Source: Gellertiella hungarica (GTDB taxonomy: Bacteria > Pseudomonadota > Alphaproteobacteria > Rhizobiales > Rhizobiaceae). Taken from it: a DNA stretch of 64,000 bases. Under the pieces are notes generated by a model that was not told where the DNA came from, did not search any database, and saw nothing but the letters and a program-made list of their open reading frames with translations. A program made the position numbers and the translations under genes. Position 1 is the first letter of the stretch. The number at the start of each line of letters is the position of its first letter. Below, in pieces: positions 17,470-25,153 of the stretch. Location: positions 124,001-188,000 of the forward strand of contig NZ_JACIEZ010000002.1 in assembly GCF_014197145.1 (NCBI RefSeq). Direction: 5' to 3'.

Positions 17470-17769
17470 TCAGTCTTTCGGGCAGAAGGATTCGTAGAGG
17501 GCCCGGACCACATTCTCGGCCGGTCCGCTTTCCAGACGGTACCAGATCGTCTGGCCATCGCGGCGGCCGGCGATCAGCCGGTCGCGGCGCAGCAGCGCCA
17601 GGTGCTGGGATACGGTGGAATCGCGAATGCCGAGGAATTCCGCGAGCTGCCCGACCGAATGTTCGCCTTCGATCAGCCGGCAAAGAATGAGAAGGCGATG
17701 GCGGTTCGCCATGGACTTCAGGAGTTCGCTGGCCTCGTCGGCGGCGGTCTGCATCGGATCGATGGTCAT
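17470..17769 (-). CDS. ArsR/SmtB-family regulator with SqrR/BigR-like cysteine pair
   Basis: 99 residues with the winged-helix core LLKSMANRHRLLILCRLIEG, LAEFLGIRDSTVSQHLALLRRDRLIAGRRDGQTIWYRL. Two cysteines, C30 in the LLILC helix and C96 near the C-terminus, are 66 residues apart, the same spacing as the dithiol pair of the persulfide sensors SqrR (C41/C107) and BigR (C42/C108). Metal-binding ArsR motifs (ELCVCDL) are absent. It is therefore likely a repressor that senses reactive sulfur. It faces the hydrolase gene at 17919 across a short gap holding a CTGGATATCCAG palindrome. Confidence 0.85.
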   Translation of the reverse strand: MTIDPMQTAADEASELLKSMANRHRLLILCRLIEGEHSVGQLAEFLGIRDSTVSQHLALLRRDRLIAGRRDGQTIWYRLESGPAENVVRALYESFCPKD

Positions 17770-17874
17770 GGTGCGTCGGGCTTGGGCTCTGGCTTGTCAG
17801 GGATGCATTTCACAGTCGGGGCCGGCCGACAATGGGGATTCTGCCGGCCAACCCTCCATATTGTGATTTTTCGG

Positions 17875-17886
17875 CTGGATATCCAG
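17875..17886. promoter_or_regulatory. 12-bp palindrome CTGGATATCCAG in the ArsR/hydrolase divergent gap
   Basis: A perfect palindrome in the 149-bp gap between the divergent ArsR and hydrolase genes. ArsR repressors often bind dyads in such gaps. A single short palindrome can occur by chance, so this is only a candidate operator. Confidence 0.35.
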
Positions 17887-17918
17887 TGCGGATGGAATAG
17901 GTATGAAGGTCAGTCTTC

Positions 17919-19184
17919 ATGCTGTTCAGAGTGTATCCGTTGTCCGCATCCTCCGTCAGGCCGCCGCTCGGCCGTATCGCTCTTGTCCTGGGTCTCGTGC
18001 TGTCGCTCGGGACAGGCTGTGTCAGCCGGGCGAGCGGCGTCATGGTCCCGGTTTCGGAAAAGGCCGCGGGGGCAAGCCGCGTCGACATGCTGGTGGCGAC
18101 GACACGGGCCCCTTCCGGAGACCCTGCAACGCTCTTCAGCGGCGAGCGCGGCACCGACCTCAAGGTCGATGCCGTCACCATCTCCATTCCGCCGGACAGG
18201 ATGCGCCAGGCCGGGCAGGTGCAATGGCCGAAGAAAGTGCCTGCCGATCCCTCCCGTGAATTTGCGACCCTCGGGGTCGAGCCGGTGGAAAAGGTGGACG
18301 AGCAGCGCCAGTGGATGCGCGCGCACGGCGGCCGCAACAGGCGGGTGATGATCTTCGTCCACGGCTTCAACAATACATACGAGGATTCCGTCTATCGGTT
18401 TGCGCAGATCGTCCATGATTCGCGCGCCGACGTGGCGCCTGTCGTCTTCACCTGGCCCTCGCGTGCCTCCGTCTTCGACTATGCCTATGACCGGGAAAGC
18501 ACCAACTATTCCCGCGATGCGCTCGAAGAGCTGCTGCAGCGGGTCGCGGACGATTCCTCCGTCGGCGAGGTGACGATCATGGCCCATTCCATGGGCTCCT
18601 GGCTTGCCGTGGAGGCAATCCGCCAGATGGCGATCCGCGACGGCAGGGTATCGCCGAAGATCACGCAGGTGCTGCTGGCCTCCCCGGACCTCGATGTCGA
18701 CGTCTTTGCGCAGCAGATCCGGAGCCTCGGGCCGCAGAAGCCCCAGTTCACGGTCTTCGTCTCCAGCGACGATCGCGCCCTCGATCTCTCCCGCCGCATT
18801 TCCGGCAATGTGGATCGCCTCGGACAGGTGGACCCCACCGTCGAACCCTATCGCACTGCCTTCATGAATGCCGGCATCCGTGTCATCGATCTCACGCGGC
18901 TGAAGGGACAGGACGGTCTTGGGCACAACAAGTTTGCCGACAGTCCCGAGGTCGTCCGCCTCATCGGGGAGCGCCTGCTCGAAGGGCAGACGATCACCGA
19001 TCAGCGGGTCGGACTGGGAGACGGCGTCGGGCTCGTCGCCATGAACACCGCGACCACCGTGGGCGATGTTGCCAGCATTGCGGTGCGTGTTCCGATCGCG
19101 GTCTTCGATCCGGTATCGCGCAATTCCTTCCACCTGAAGAAGGGGCAGGGCAAGCGGAACGCGGATCGCGGCATCAACCGCTGA
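17919..19184 (+). CDS. DUF900-type alpha/beta hydrolase lipoprotein
   Basis: 421 residues. The N-terminus has a lipoprotein signal (GRIALVLGLVLSLGTGC, lipobox LGTGC with C34). The hydrolase core shows MIFVHGFNNTYEDSVYRFAQ (oxyanion region, about residue 143) and the nucleophile elbow MAHSMGS (about residue 228). These match the DUF900 group of predicted esterases or lipases. The protein would be anchored in the outer or inner membrane facing the periplasm. Its 3' end overlaps the convergent metallophosphoesterase gene by 11 bases. Substrate unknown. Confidence 0.85.
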   Translation: MLFRVYPLSASSVRPPLGRIALVLGLVLSLGTGCVSRASGVMVPVSEKAAGASRVDMLVATTRAPSGDPATLFSGERGTDLKVDAVTISIPPDRMRQAGQVQWPKKVPADPSREFATLGVEPVEKVDEQRQWMRAHGGRNRRVMIFVHGFNNTYEDSVYRFAQIVHDSRADVAPVVFTWPSRASVFDYAYDRESTNYSRDALEELLQRVADDSSVGEVTIMAHSMGSWLAVEAIRQMAIRDGRVSPKITQVLLASPDLDVDVFAQQIRSLGPQKPQFTVFVSSDDRALDLSRRISGNVDRLGQVDPTVEPYRTAFMNAGIRVIDLTRLKGQDGLGHNKFADSPEVVRLIGERLLEGQTITDQRVGLGDGVGLVAMNTATTVGDVASIAVRVPIAVFDPVSRNSFHLKKGQGKRNADRGINR

Positions 19185-20007
19185 GACCGCCTTCCGCCCG
19201 GTCAAGGGCGGTGCGCGCCCGCGCGGCAATCTCGAAGTCCTCGGTATGAACCTGCAGGCCGTGCGGCGTCGTGACCACGATGCCGTAGGCACCCGGCTCG
19301 TCGACGGAACTCGACGTGTCGTCGATATCGAATGGCATCGGCTGCTGGTGAAGCGGGCTCTTGAAGATCGAGAACGGAATGCCTCTGTGAGACCCGCCGA
19401 TCGTGCGGTGCACATGGCCGGCAAAGAGGTGGCGCACGTTTCCGTGGCGGCCGACCAGGTCGTAGAAGGCATCTCCGTTGCGAAGCTTGATCGCATCCAT
19501 GCCCTTGAAGCCGGTATCGTGCGGCGGATGATGCATGAAGATCAGCACCGGCCGCTCGCCGGCGTCGAGGAGCTGGCGGTCGAGCCAGTCCAGCCGCTTC
19601 TCGCACAGCAGGCCGGAGGCATAATCGGCCTCTCCCCTCCGGGTCGGAATGTAGGTGTCGAGGATGACCAGCCGCGCGTCGGGCAGATCCACCGTCTCCT
19701 GAACGAAGCCGTTCTCGTCCCGCGCGGCCTGCGAGAAGACCGACAGGAAGGTCTCCCGCTCGTCATGATTGCCGATCGTAATGGAAACCGGCACCGGCAG
19801 CCCGTCCAGCAGCGCCTTCAGGCGCAGATAGGACTCCCTGTCGCCGTGATGGGTCAGGTCGCCGGTGATGATCAGCCGGTCCGCATCCGGATGAAGCCGC
19901 AGCGCATGGGCGAGGCCGGCGGAAAACCGCTGCACCGGGTCGAGCCCGATGATGGTCTTGCCCTCCGGGAGCATGTGGAGGTCGGTGAATACGAGAAGCT
20001 TCGCCAT
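19174..20007 (-). CDS. calcineurin-like metallophosphoesterase (CpdA/GpdQ-like)
   Basis: 277 residues carrying all metallophosphoesterase motifs in order: DLHM (D8), GDLTHHG, GNHDE, HHPPHD and GHVHR. This set binds two metal ions and is typical of cyclic-nucleotide or glycerophosphodiester phosphodiesterases; no signal peptide, so cytoplasmic. It is the last gene of a leftward operon pxpA-accB-carrier-phosphoesterase: only 2 bases separate its ATG from the preceding stop. This tight link to 5-oxoproline genes is odd and is not explained by known phosphodiesterase roles. Confidence 0.88.
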   Translation of the reverse strand: MAKLLVFTDLHMLPEGKTIIGLDPVQRFSAGLAHALRLHPDADRLIITGDLTHHGDRESYLRLKALLDGLPVPVSITIGNHDERETFLSVFSQAARDENGFVQETVDLPDARLVILDTYIPTRRGEADYASGLLCEKRLDWLDRQLLDAGERPVLIFMHHPPHDTGFKGMDAIKLRNGDAFYDLVGRHGNVRHLFAGHVHRTIGGSHRGIPFSIFKSPLHQQPMPFDIDDTSSSVDEPGAYGIVVTTPHGLQVHTEDFEIAARARTALDRAEGGLSG

Positions 20008-20009
20008 GA

Positions 20010-20420
20010 TCAGTCCTGTTCGAAGGTAAAGAGCGCCTCGCCATAGCCGACACCCGTGTCATCCGCTTGACAGGCCTGGCCGATCGAGCCGTCCCCCGGG
20101 GAAAGCACCGGCTGGCGGGCCAGACCGCTCGTCACGAATCCGACGATCTCGCCCTTTGCGACACGCCGCGGAAGGGCTCCGGGTGCGGCCCGGAAGCGGC
20201 CGACGCCGGGCGATGTGACGAAGCGTGCGGGCTGCGATCCGCCAGCGGCAGGCGGGAGCACGGGTGCCGCCTGAGCCGCAACGGAGCGAGCGAGCACGAG
20301 ATCGATTTTCCGCTCCGCGTCCTGATAGCTGAATTCCGCGATGTCATGCCGTTCGAGAAGCCGGATCAGCCTGTCGGCGAGATCGGCCGTGTCGCCGTCC
20401 TTGCGCGCGCCCTCCGTCAT
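20010..20420 (-). CDS. degenerate biotin-carrier-like protein without biotinylation lysine
   Basis: 136 residues. The N-terminal helix (DLADRLIRLLERHDIAEFSYQDAERKIDLVLAR) matches the N-terminus of AccB-type carriers, and the C-terminal half (RFVTSPGVGRFR, ALPRRVAKGEIVGFV, QPVLSPGDGSIGQACQADDTGVGYGEALFTF) looks like a biotinyl/lipoyl barrel. The MKM/AMKT tip that carries biotin is missing. It overlaps the accB-like gene by 4 bases. It may be a structural partner or scaffold of the carboxylase-like complex. Confidence 0.75.
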   Translation of the reverse strand: MTEGARKDGDTADLADRLIRLLERHDIAEFSYQDAERKIDLVLARSVAAQAAPVLPPAAGGSQPARFVTSPGVGRFRAAPGALPRRVAKGEIVGFVTSGLARQPVLSPGDGSIGQACQADDTGVGYGEALFTFEQD

Positions 20421-20917
20421 GCCGGCCTCAGCGAAAACAGCGGATCCCCGGCCTCAACCATCGCACCATCCTCGGCATGGACCGCGCTGATCGTGCCATC
20501 CCCGTCGCATTCGACGGGATTGAAGGTCTTCATTGCCTCGAGGAGCGCGAGCGTCTGTCCGTCCCGTACAGCGGCGCCAGCCTCCACGAAAGGCGGAGCA
20601 CCGGGGGTGGGCGAACGGTAGAAGGCGCCGGTCATGCCCGCCCGGATGATCCGTTCGGCTGCTTTGCCGGCGGCCGGTGCGGCAGGTCGGGTCTGCTCCG
20701 GGTGAGGGCTTGCATCCGTCCCCGCCCCGGCAACGGCCGCAGGCGCGGGGACGACAGGCATGGGGGCGGCAGGCATGGGGGCGACAGCCGCCCGCGCGGC
20801 CCCGTGCCTGGCGATGCGGATCGTCACGCCGTTTTCCTGAACCGTCAGTTCCTCGGCGGTCGAGCGGTCCATCAGCTCCAGCAGTCTTTCGATAAGCTTG
20901 AGATCCACGGGCCTCAT
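20417..20917 (-). CDS. accB: acetyl-CoA-carboxylase-type biotin carboxyl carrier protein
   Basis: 166 residues: N-terminal helix DLKLIERLLELMDRSTAEELTV, a proline/alanine-rich linker (PMPAAPMPVVPAPAA), and a C-terminal biotinyl domain with the attachment motif LALLEAMKTFNPVE. It overlaps pxpA by 4 bases (ATGA) and the degenerate carrier by 4 bases. The housekeeping accB normally sits with accC; no accC is in this window, so this is probably a dedicated copy for the PxpB/PxpC-like carboxyltransferase-fold proteins encoded divergently. The symbol names the family only. Confidence 0.82.
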   Translation of the reverse strand: MRPVDLKLIERLLELMDRSTAEELTVQENGVTIRIARHGAARAAVAPMPAAPMPVVPAPAAVAGAGTDASPHPEQTRPAAPAAGKAAERIIRAGMTGAFYRSPTPGAPPFVEAGAAVRDGQTLALLEAMKTFNPVECDGDGTISAVHAEDGAMVEAGDPLFSLRPA

Positions 20918-21696
20918 TCCCCCTCATGGAAGGGCCGGACGGCAATGCCTGCCGCCTCCAGCCCCTCGCGCACGGCGCGTGCGATGCCGACCGCCTCGGG
21001 CGTATCGCTGTGCACGCAGATGGAATCGATCGGCGTTTCGAGCAGCTTGCCGTCGATGGTTTCGATGGCACCCTGCTTTACCATCCGCACGGCGCGCGCC
21101 GCGGTTTCCGCCGGATCGTGCAGCACCGCGCCCGGCAATTTCCGGTTCACCAGATGCCCCTCGGCCGTATAGGCCCGGTCGGCAAAGATCTCCGAACGGC
21201 AGCTGAGGCCCATCTCCCGCGCCTGCCGTTCCTGATGGCCGAGCGCAATGGTCAGGCAGACAAGCGTGGGATCGACGGCCCGGATGGCGCGATTGACGGC
21301 CATGGCAACCTCCGCGTCCTGCTGCGTCAGGTTGCCTAGCGCGCCATGGGCCTTCACATGGGTGATCCGGTGGCCGGCATAGGCGGCCAGCGCCTGCGCC
21401 GCGCCGATCTGATAGGCGACCAGCCGTTCGATCTCCCCGGCCGAAAAGGGGATGATCCGCCGCCCGAACCCCCAGAGATCGGGGAAACCCGGATGCGCGC
21501 CCACGGCAACGCCCTTTTCCCTGGCGGTGCGGAAGGTTTCCACCATCACCTCGGGATCGCCGGCGTGAAGGCCGCAGGCCACGTTCGCGGAGGTGACGAT
21601 CGACAGCATGGCGGCGTCGTCTCCCATCTTCCAGGGGCCGAAGCCCTCGCCCATGTCGGAATTCAGATCCACTCGCACGCTTGCACTCCCCTTCAT
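20914..21696 (-). CDS. pxpA: 5-oxoprolinase subunit A (LamB/YcsF family)
   Basis: 260 residues. VDLNSDMGEGFGPWKMGDD, SANVACGLHAGDP, GVAVGAHPGFPDLWGFGRR and HVKAHGALGN are the standard LamB/YcsF motifs. In the PxpABC enzyme this subunit handles opening of the 5-oxoproline ring to glutamate with ATP. The gene heads a leftward operon with two biotin-carrier-like genes, while pxpB and pxpC are divergent. The ATG at 21696 is followed by a short KGSAS lead; a GAGAATGAAGGGG context gives the ribosome site. Confidence 0.92.
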   Translation of the reverse strand: MKGSASVRVDLNSDMGEGFGPWKMGDDAAMLSIVTSANVACGLHAGDPEVMVETFRTAREKGVAVGAHPGFPDLWGFGRRIIPFSAGEIERLVAYQIGAAQALAAYAGHRITHVKAHGALGNLTQQDAEVAMAVNRAIRAVDPTLVCLTIALGHQERQAREMGLSCRSEIFADRAYTAEGHLVNRKLPGAVLHDPAETAARAVRMVKQGAIETIDGKLLETPIDSICVHSDTPEAVGIARAVREGLEAAGIAVRPFHEGE

Positions 21697-21830
21697 TCTC
21701 GGGCCCTATTCATCACGGAGGCCCGCCTCGCGTCAATTCACCCGATCATTCCCTTCGCGCGGCACCGGCACGGGGATGGTCAAAGCGGTGCAACTGATAT
21801 ATCAGGCACGTGGTCGAACCGGGAAGTGAC
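21697..21830. promoter_or_regulatory. pxpA-pxpB divergent promoter region with palindrome CTGATATATCAG
   Basis: The 134-bp gap drives two operons in opposite directions. At 21794-21805 it contains the perfect 12-bp palindrome CTGATATATCAG, 26 bp before the pxpB ATG. Its TGATATATCA core resembles short dyads used by GntR-family repressors, but no GntR gene is in the window. Confidence 0.45.
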
Positions 21831-22502
21831 ATGACGAGCGATTCCATTCCGTCGCTGACAATAAGCATGGAGGGTGCGGGCGCCCTGCTGGCGGATGCGG
21901 CTGGCCCTGTCTTCAGCGATGCCTGTCAGCAGCGGATCTGGGCGCTCGCGGATCGGCTCCGGGAAGAGCCGGGCGTCGAGGAAGCGGTTCCGGGAATGAA
22001 CAACCTGATGGTTGTCTTCGATCCGCTGCGCCTCGATCCGGCGTCGCTGGAGGCCATCGTCGCCAGGCGCTGGAAAGAGCCCGTGACCGGGCGCGCGGAA
22101 GGCCGGCTGATCGAGGTGCCCGTCTCCTATGGCGGGAGCGCCGGCGAGGATCTCCTCGCGTTCTCTGCCGCCAAGGACCTGACACCCGAAGAGGTGGTGG
22201 CGCGCCATACGGCGCCGATCTACGGCGTTGCCGCGGTGGGGGCCATGCCCGGCTTCGTCTATCTCTCGGGCCTCGACCCCGCGCTTTCCATGCCGCGCCG
22301 CGCTCAGCCCCGCATGGCGGTGCCGAAGGGCGCCGTCATCGTCGGCGGCAGCCAGGCCGGCATCATGCCCGTCACGGCGCCTTCGGGCTGGCATATCCTG
22401 GGGCATACCGCGCTTTCCCTTTTCGACCCGCTGGCCGAACCGCCTGCGGCCTTCCGGCCCGGCGACCGGATCCGTTTCGTGGCGAGGGAGATCCTCCGAT
22501 GA
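21831..22502 (+). CDS. pxpB: 5-oxoprolinase subunit B (KipI family)
   Basis: 223 residues. The C-terminal half carries the KipI/cyclophilin-like motifs: VAAVGAMPGFVYLSGLDPAL, PRMAVPKGAVIVGGSQAGIMP and PSGWHILGHT. It would act with PxpC and PxpA in ATP-dependent 5-oxoproline cleavage. The ATG at 21831 is preferred to an in-frame GTG at 21810. The gene overlaps pxpC by 4 bases. Confidence 0.9.
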   Translation: MTSDSIPSLTISMEGAGALLADAAGPVFSDACQQRIWALADRLREEPGVEEAVPGMNNLMVVFDPLRLDPASLEAIVARRWKEPVTGRAEGRLIEVPVSYGGSAGEDLLAFSAAKDLTPEEVVARHTAPIYGVAAVGAMPGFVYLSGLDPALSMPRRAQPRMAVPKGAVIVGGSQAGIMPVTAPSGWHILGHTALSLFDPLAEPPAAFRPGDRIRFVAREILR

Positions 22503-23497
22503 TCGAGATCCTCACCACCGGGCACGGCAATTCCGTGCAGGATCGCGGCCGTTACGGCTATCTCGATGCCGGCGTCGGACGCTCCGGCGCCATGGATCGC
22601 CTGGCTCTCGACATCGCCAATCTCATGGCCGGGAACGGGGCGGATGCGGCCGGGATCGAAATTTCCGTCTTCCCCTTCCGGCTGCGCTTTCACGCCGATT
22701 GCCAGGTGGCCTTTGCCGGCGCGGACTCCCCTGTGACGCTCGCGGGGCGCGCCCTGCCGTCCCTCTGGTCTGCCCCTGCCAGGGCGCGGGACGAACTGCG
22801 CATCGAACCGCCCACAGCCGGCGCCCGCGTCTATCTGGCCTTCGAGGGGGGGCTGGACGTGCCTCTCGTCCTCGGATCGCGCTCCACCGATCTGAAAAGC
22901 GGCTGGGGCGGCCACGAGGGAAGGGGCCTTCATCGCGGCGACCGCCTCAACCTGCTTCCTGTCGCAAATCGCCCCGACCGCAACCACCTTCCGGCCGGCT
23001 TCGGCCTTGATGTCACGGCCCTCAGGGGCAGCATGGACCATCCGGGGCACTTGCGCGTGCTGCCCGGCGCGGAATGGGCAGCCTTCGGCGAGGCGGGCCA
23101 GCGCCTGCTGTGCGAAACCCCGTGGCAGGTCGGCAAGAAAGCCAACCGTCAGGGCTACCGCCTTCTGGGCCCCGAGCTGCAGCCCGAGAGCAAGCGGGAG
23201 CTTTTCTCGCATGGAATCATGCCCGGCACCGTTCAGGTGCCGCCTAACGGGCAGCCCATCATCCAGCTTGCGGAGGCCAACACCTGCGGCGGCTATGCAA
23301 AGATTGCCCATGTGGTGGAAGCCGATCTCTGGCGGCTGGGGCAGCTGAAGCCCGGCGACCCCATCCGCTTCCGGCCGATCAGCCGGGAAGAGGCCATCGA
23401 GGCACTCCGCGAGGAGTCCCGCGCCTTCTCGGCGCTCCGGCGCGCAGTCCGGATGATCACCCGAAACTATGCCGCATTCGAAGGGGCCGGAGCGTGA
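22499..23497 (+). CDS. pxpC: 5-oxoprolinase subunit C (KipA, biotin-dependent carboxyltransferase family)
   Basis: 332 residues starting IEILTTGHGNSVQDRGRYGYLDAGVGRSGAMD, the usual KipA start, with AFEGGLDVPLVLGSRSTDLKSGWGGHEGR and AEANTCGGYAKIAHV further on. The fold is shared with the carboxyltransferase part of urea carboxylase, which fits the biotin carrier genes in the divergent operon. In PxpABC no biotin is needed, so either role is possible. Translationally coupled to pxpB; a proline-racemase-family gene follows at 40 bp. Confidence 0.9.
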   Translation: MIEILTTGHGNSVQDRGRYGYLDAGVGRSGAMDRLALDIANLMAGNGADAAGIEISVFPFRLRFHADCQVAFAGADSPVTLAGRALPSLWSAPARARDELRIEPPTAGARVYLAFEGGLDVPLVLGSRSTDLKSGWGGHEGRGLHRGDRLNLLPVANRPDRNHLPAGFGLDVTALRGSMDHPGHLRVLPGAEWAAFGEAGQRLLCETPWQVGKKANRQGYRLLGPELQPESKRELFSHGIMPGTVQVPPNGQPIIQLAEANTCGGYAKIAHVVEADLWRLGQLKPGDPIRFRPISREEAIEALREESRAFSALRRAVRMITRNYAAFEGAGA

Positions 23498-23537
23498 TGC
23501 GCCCAGCCCGAGCATTCTTCTTCAGGAGACCTGAACC

Positions 23538-24590
23538 ATGAGATGGAAACGCACGATCCAGCTGCTGGATGTCCATTGCGAGGGGGAGATCGGCAAGGTC
23601 GCCATCGGTGGCGTGCCCAAGATCCCGGGCAACACCATTGCCGAGCAGATGAACTATCTCAACACCAAGGACGACAGCCTGCGCCGCTTCCTGTGCCTCG
23701 AGCCGCGCGGCGCGCCCATCGGTTCGGTGAACCTGCTTCTGCCCGCCAAGCATCCGGAGGCGGACTGGGGCTTCGTCATTCTCCAGCCGGATCAGGCCCA
23801 TGCCTCTTCCGGATCCAATTCCATCTGCGTCACGACGGCGCTGCTCGAAAGCGGCATCGTCGAGATGAAGGAGCCGGAGACGGTCGTCACGCTGGATACG
23901 GCTGCCGGTCTCGTCCGGGCCGTCGCCACCTGCCGGGACGGGCGCTGCGAACGGGTCAAGCTGACGCTCGTTCCCTCCTTCGTCCACGAACTCGACGTGG
24001 CGCTCGAGACGGCCCGCTGGGGGCGCATCACGCTGGACCTCTGCTATGGCGGCATCTTCTACGCCCTGGTCGACGCAGAGCCGCTGGGCCTGCGCATAGA
24101 GCCGGGTCAGGCGCGCGCGCTGGTCGAGGCGGGGATGGAGATCAAGGAGCAGATCAACCGCGAAATGCCGGTCGTGCATCCCGAAATCCCGGAAATATCC
24201 GGCGTCGCCTATGTCATGTTCCGCAGCAAGGACGAGGATGGCGCGGTGCGGACCTGCACCACCATGTGGCCGGGCCGCGCGGACCGGTCGCCCTGCGGCA
24301 CGGGAAGCTCGGCCAATCTCGCCGCACTCCACGCCCGGGGCCTGGCGAAGGTGGGCGATGTCTTCAAGTCGCGCTCCATCATCGGCTCCGAATTCGAGGC
24401 GTCGATCGCCGCGGAAACGACGGTCGCCGGCAAGCCCGCGATCATCCCCACCATTTCCGGCCGCGGCTTCACCTTCGGCCTGCATCAGGTGGCGCTCGAT
24501 CCCTTCGATCCGCTTGGCGAAGGCTTTGCACTGACCGATGTCTGGGGCGAGGCTGCGGCCGGTATCGCCCGAAGCAGGACGGCAGGCTGA
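23538..24590 (+). CDS. proline racemase/hydroxyproline epimerase family protein, Ser/Cys type
   Basis: 350 residues. The family usually has two catalytic cysteines. Here the first motif reads HASSGSNSIC, so serine replaces the first cysteine, while the second motif DRSPCGTGSSANLA keeps cysteine. Thr/Cys members are trans-3-hydroxyproline dehydratases and Cys/Cys members epimerases or racemases; Ser/Cys members are less settled and include hydroxyproline epimerases. It is the third gene of the pxpB-pxpC operon, with GGAGACC at 23524-23530. It may feed a proline or hydroxyproline derivative to the oxoprolinase-like system. Its stop abuts the stop of the convergent mutarotase gene. Confidence 0.85.
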   Translation: MRWKRTIQLLDVHCEGEIGKVAIGGVPKIPGNTIAEQMNYLNTKDDSLRRFLCLEPRGAPIGSVNLLLPAKHPEADWGFVILQPDQAHASSGSNSICVTTALLESGIVEMKEPETVVTLDTAAGLVRAVATCRDGRCERVKLTLVPSFVHELDVALETARWGRITLDLCYGGIFYALVDAEPLGLRIEPGQARALVEAGMEIKEQINREMPVVHPEIPEISGVAYVMFRSKDEDGAVRTCTTMWPGRADRSPCGTGSSANLAALHARGLAKVGDVFKSRSIIGSEFEASIAAETTVAGKPAIIPTISGRGFTFGLHQVALDPFDPLGEGFALTDVWGEAAAGIARSRTAG

Positions 24591-25025
24591 TCAGCCTGCC
24601 GGATAGACGACGCCCTTGCGCAGGATGATGTTGCCGTAGAGGCGCGGCTCGCTGGTCTGCACGACCGCATGGGCCGCCCTCACGCGCGGGTAGAAATCCT
24701 TGCCGAGGAGCGGCGTCACCGCAAAGCCCGGCGCGTGGCGCGCGCAGGTGTCCACCATGTCCCGGTGCACCGGGTCGAGCAGATCGGGATTGTCGCGGAC
24801 GGTGGCCCGGAAGATTGCCGCCGGCACGAAATCGTCCACGGGCATCACGCTGAGGATCGCATTGAGCACGGGGATGACGCCGTGGCCATCCATGCGGATC
24901 AGCCGCCGCCCATGCTCGAGCCCCGGATAATTGCCGTCGACCAGCGCAATCTCGTCTCCATGTCCCATTTCGCGCAGGCAGGCCAGAAGGGCCGGGCTCA
25001 GCAACGGGTCAATTCCCCTCAGCAT
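24591..25025 (-). CDS. RbsD/FucU-family sugar mutarotase
   Basis: 144 residues. MLRGIDPLLSPALLACLREMGHGDEIALVDGNYP is the family N-terminus, with the catalytic histidine in MGHGDE, and the C-terminus VQTSEPRLYGNIILRKGVVYP is typical of FucU. These proteins interconvert sugar anomers. It lies downstream of frcR in the same direction, separated by a strong hairpin, so a role with the fructose locus is likely; the sugar is inferred. Confidence 0.88.
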   Translation of the reverse strand: MLRGIDPLLSPALLACLREMGHGDEIALVDGNYPGLEHGRRLIRMDGHGVIPVLNAILSVMPVDDFVPAAIFRATVRDNPDLLDPVHRDMVDTCARHAPGFAVTPLLGKDFYPRVRAAHAVVQTSEPRLYGNIILRKGVVYPAG

Positions 25026-25084
25026 GCGTATGTTCTCCCATTCGTTCCCGTCTCTCCTTCGGGGAGAGGGTGCTTCTGCATCAA

Positions 25085-25129
25085 GTCCGCCGGATAATTA
25101 ATTCACATCGAATTAATTATCCGGCGGAC
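25085..25129. repeat. perfect 19-bp-arm inverted repeat between frcR and the mutarotase gene
   Basis: Arms of 19 bp (25085-25103 and 25111-25129) around the loop CACATCG. The outer arm is GC-rich (GTCCGCCGG) and the inner arm AT-rich (ATAATTAATT). It can end frcR transcription on the minus strand as a hairpin, though the classic T-run is missing. The inner part, AATTAATT-N7-AATTAATT, also looks like a dyad operator and shares the 14-mer CACATCGAATTAAT with the frcB leader (26537-26550). Confidence 0.75.
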
Positions 25130-25153
25130 GGCGATATTCGCGCGCGCCCTTTC

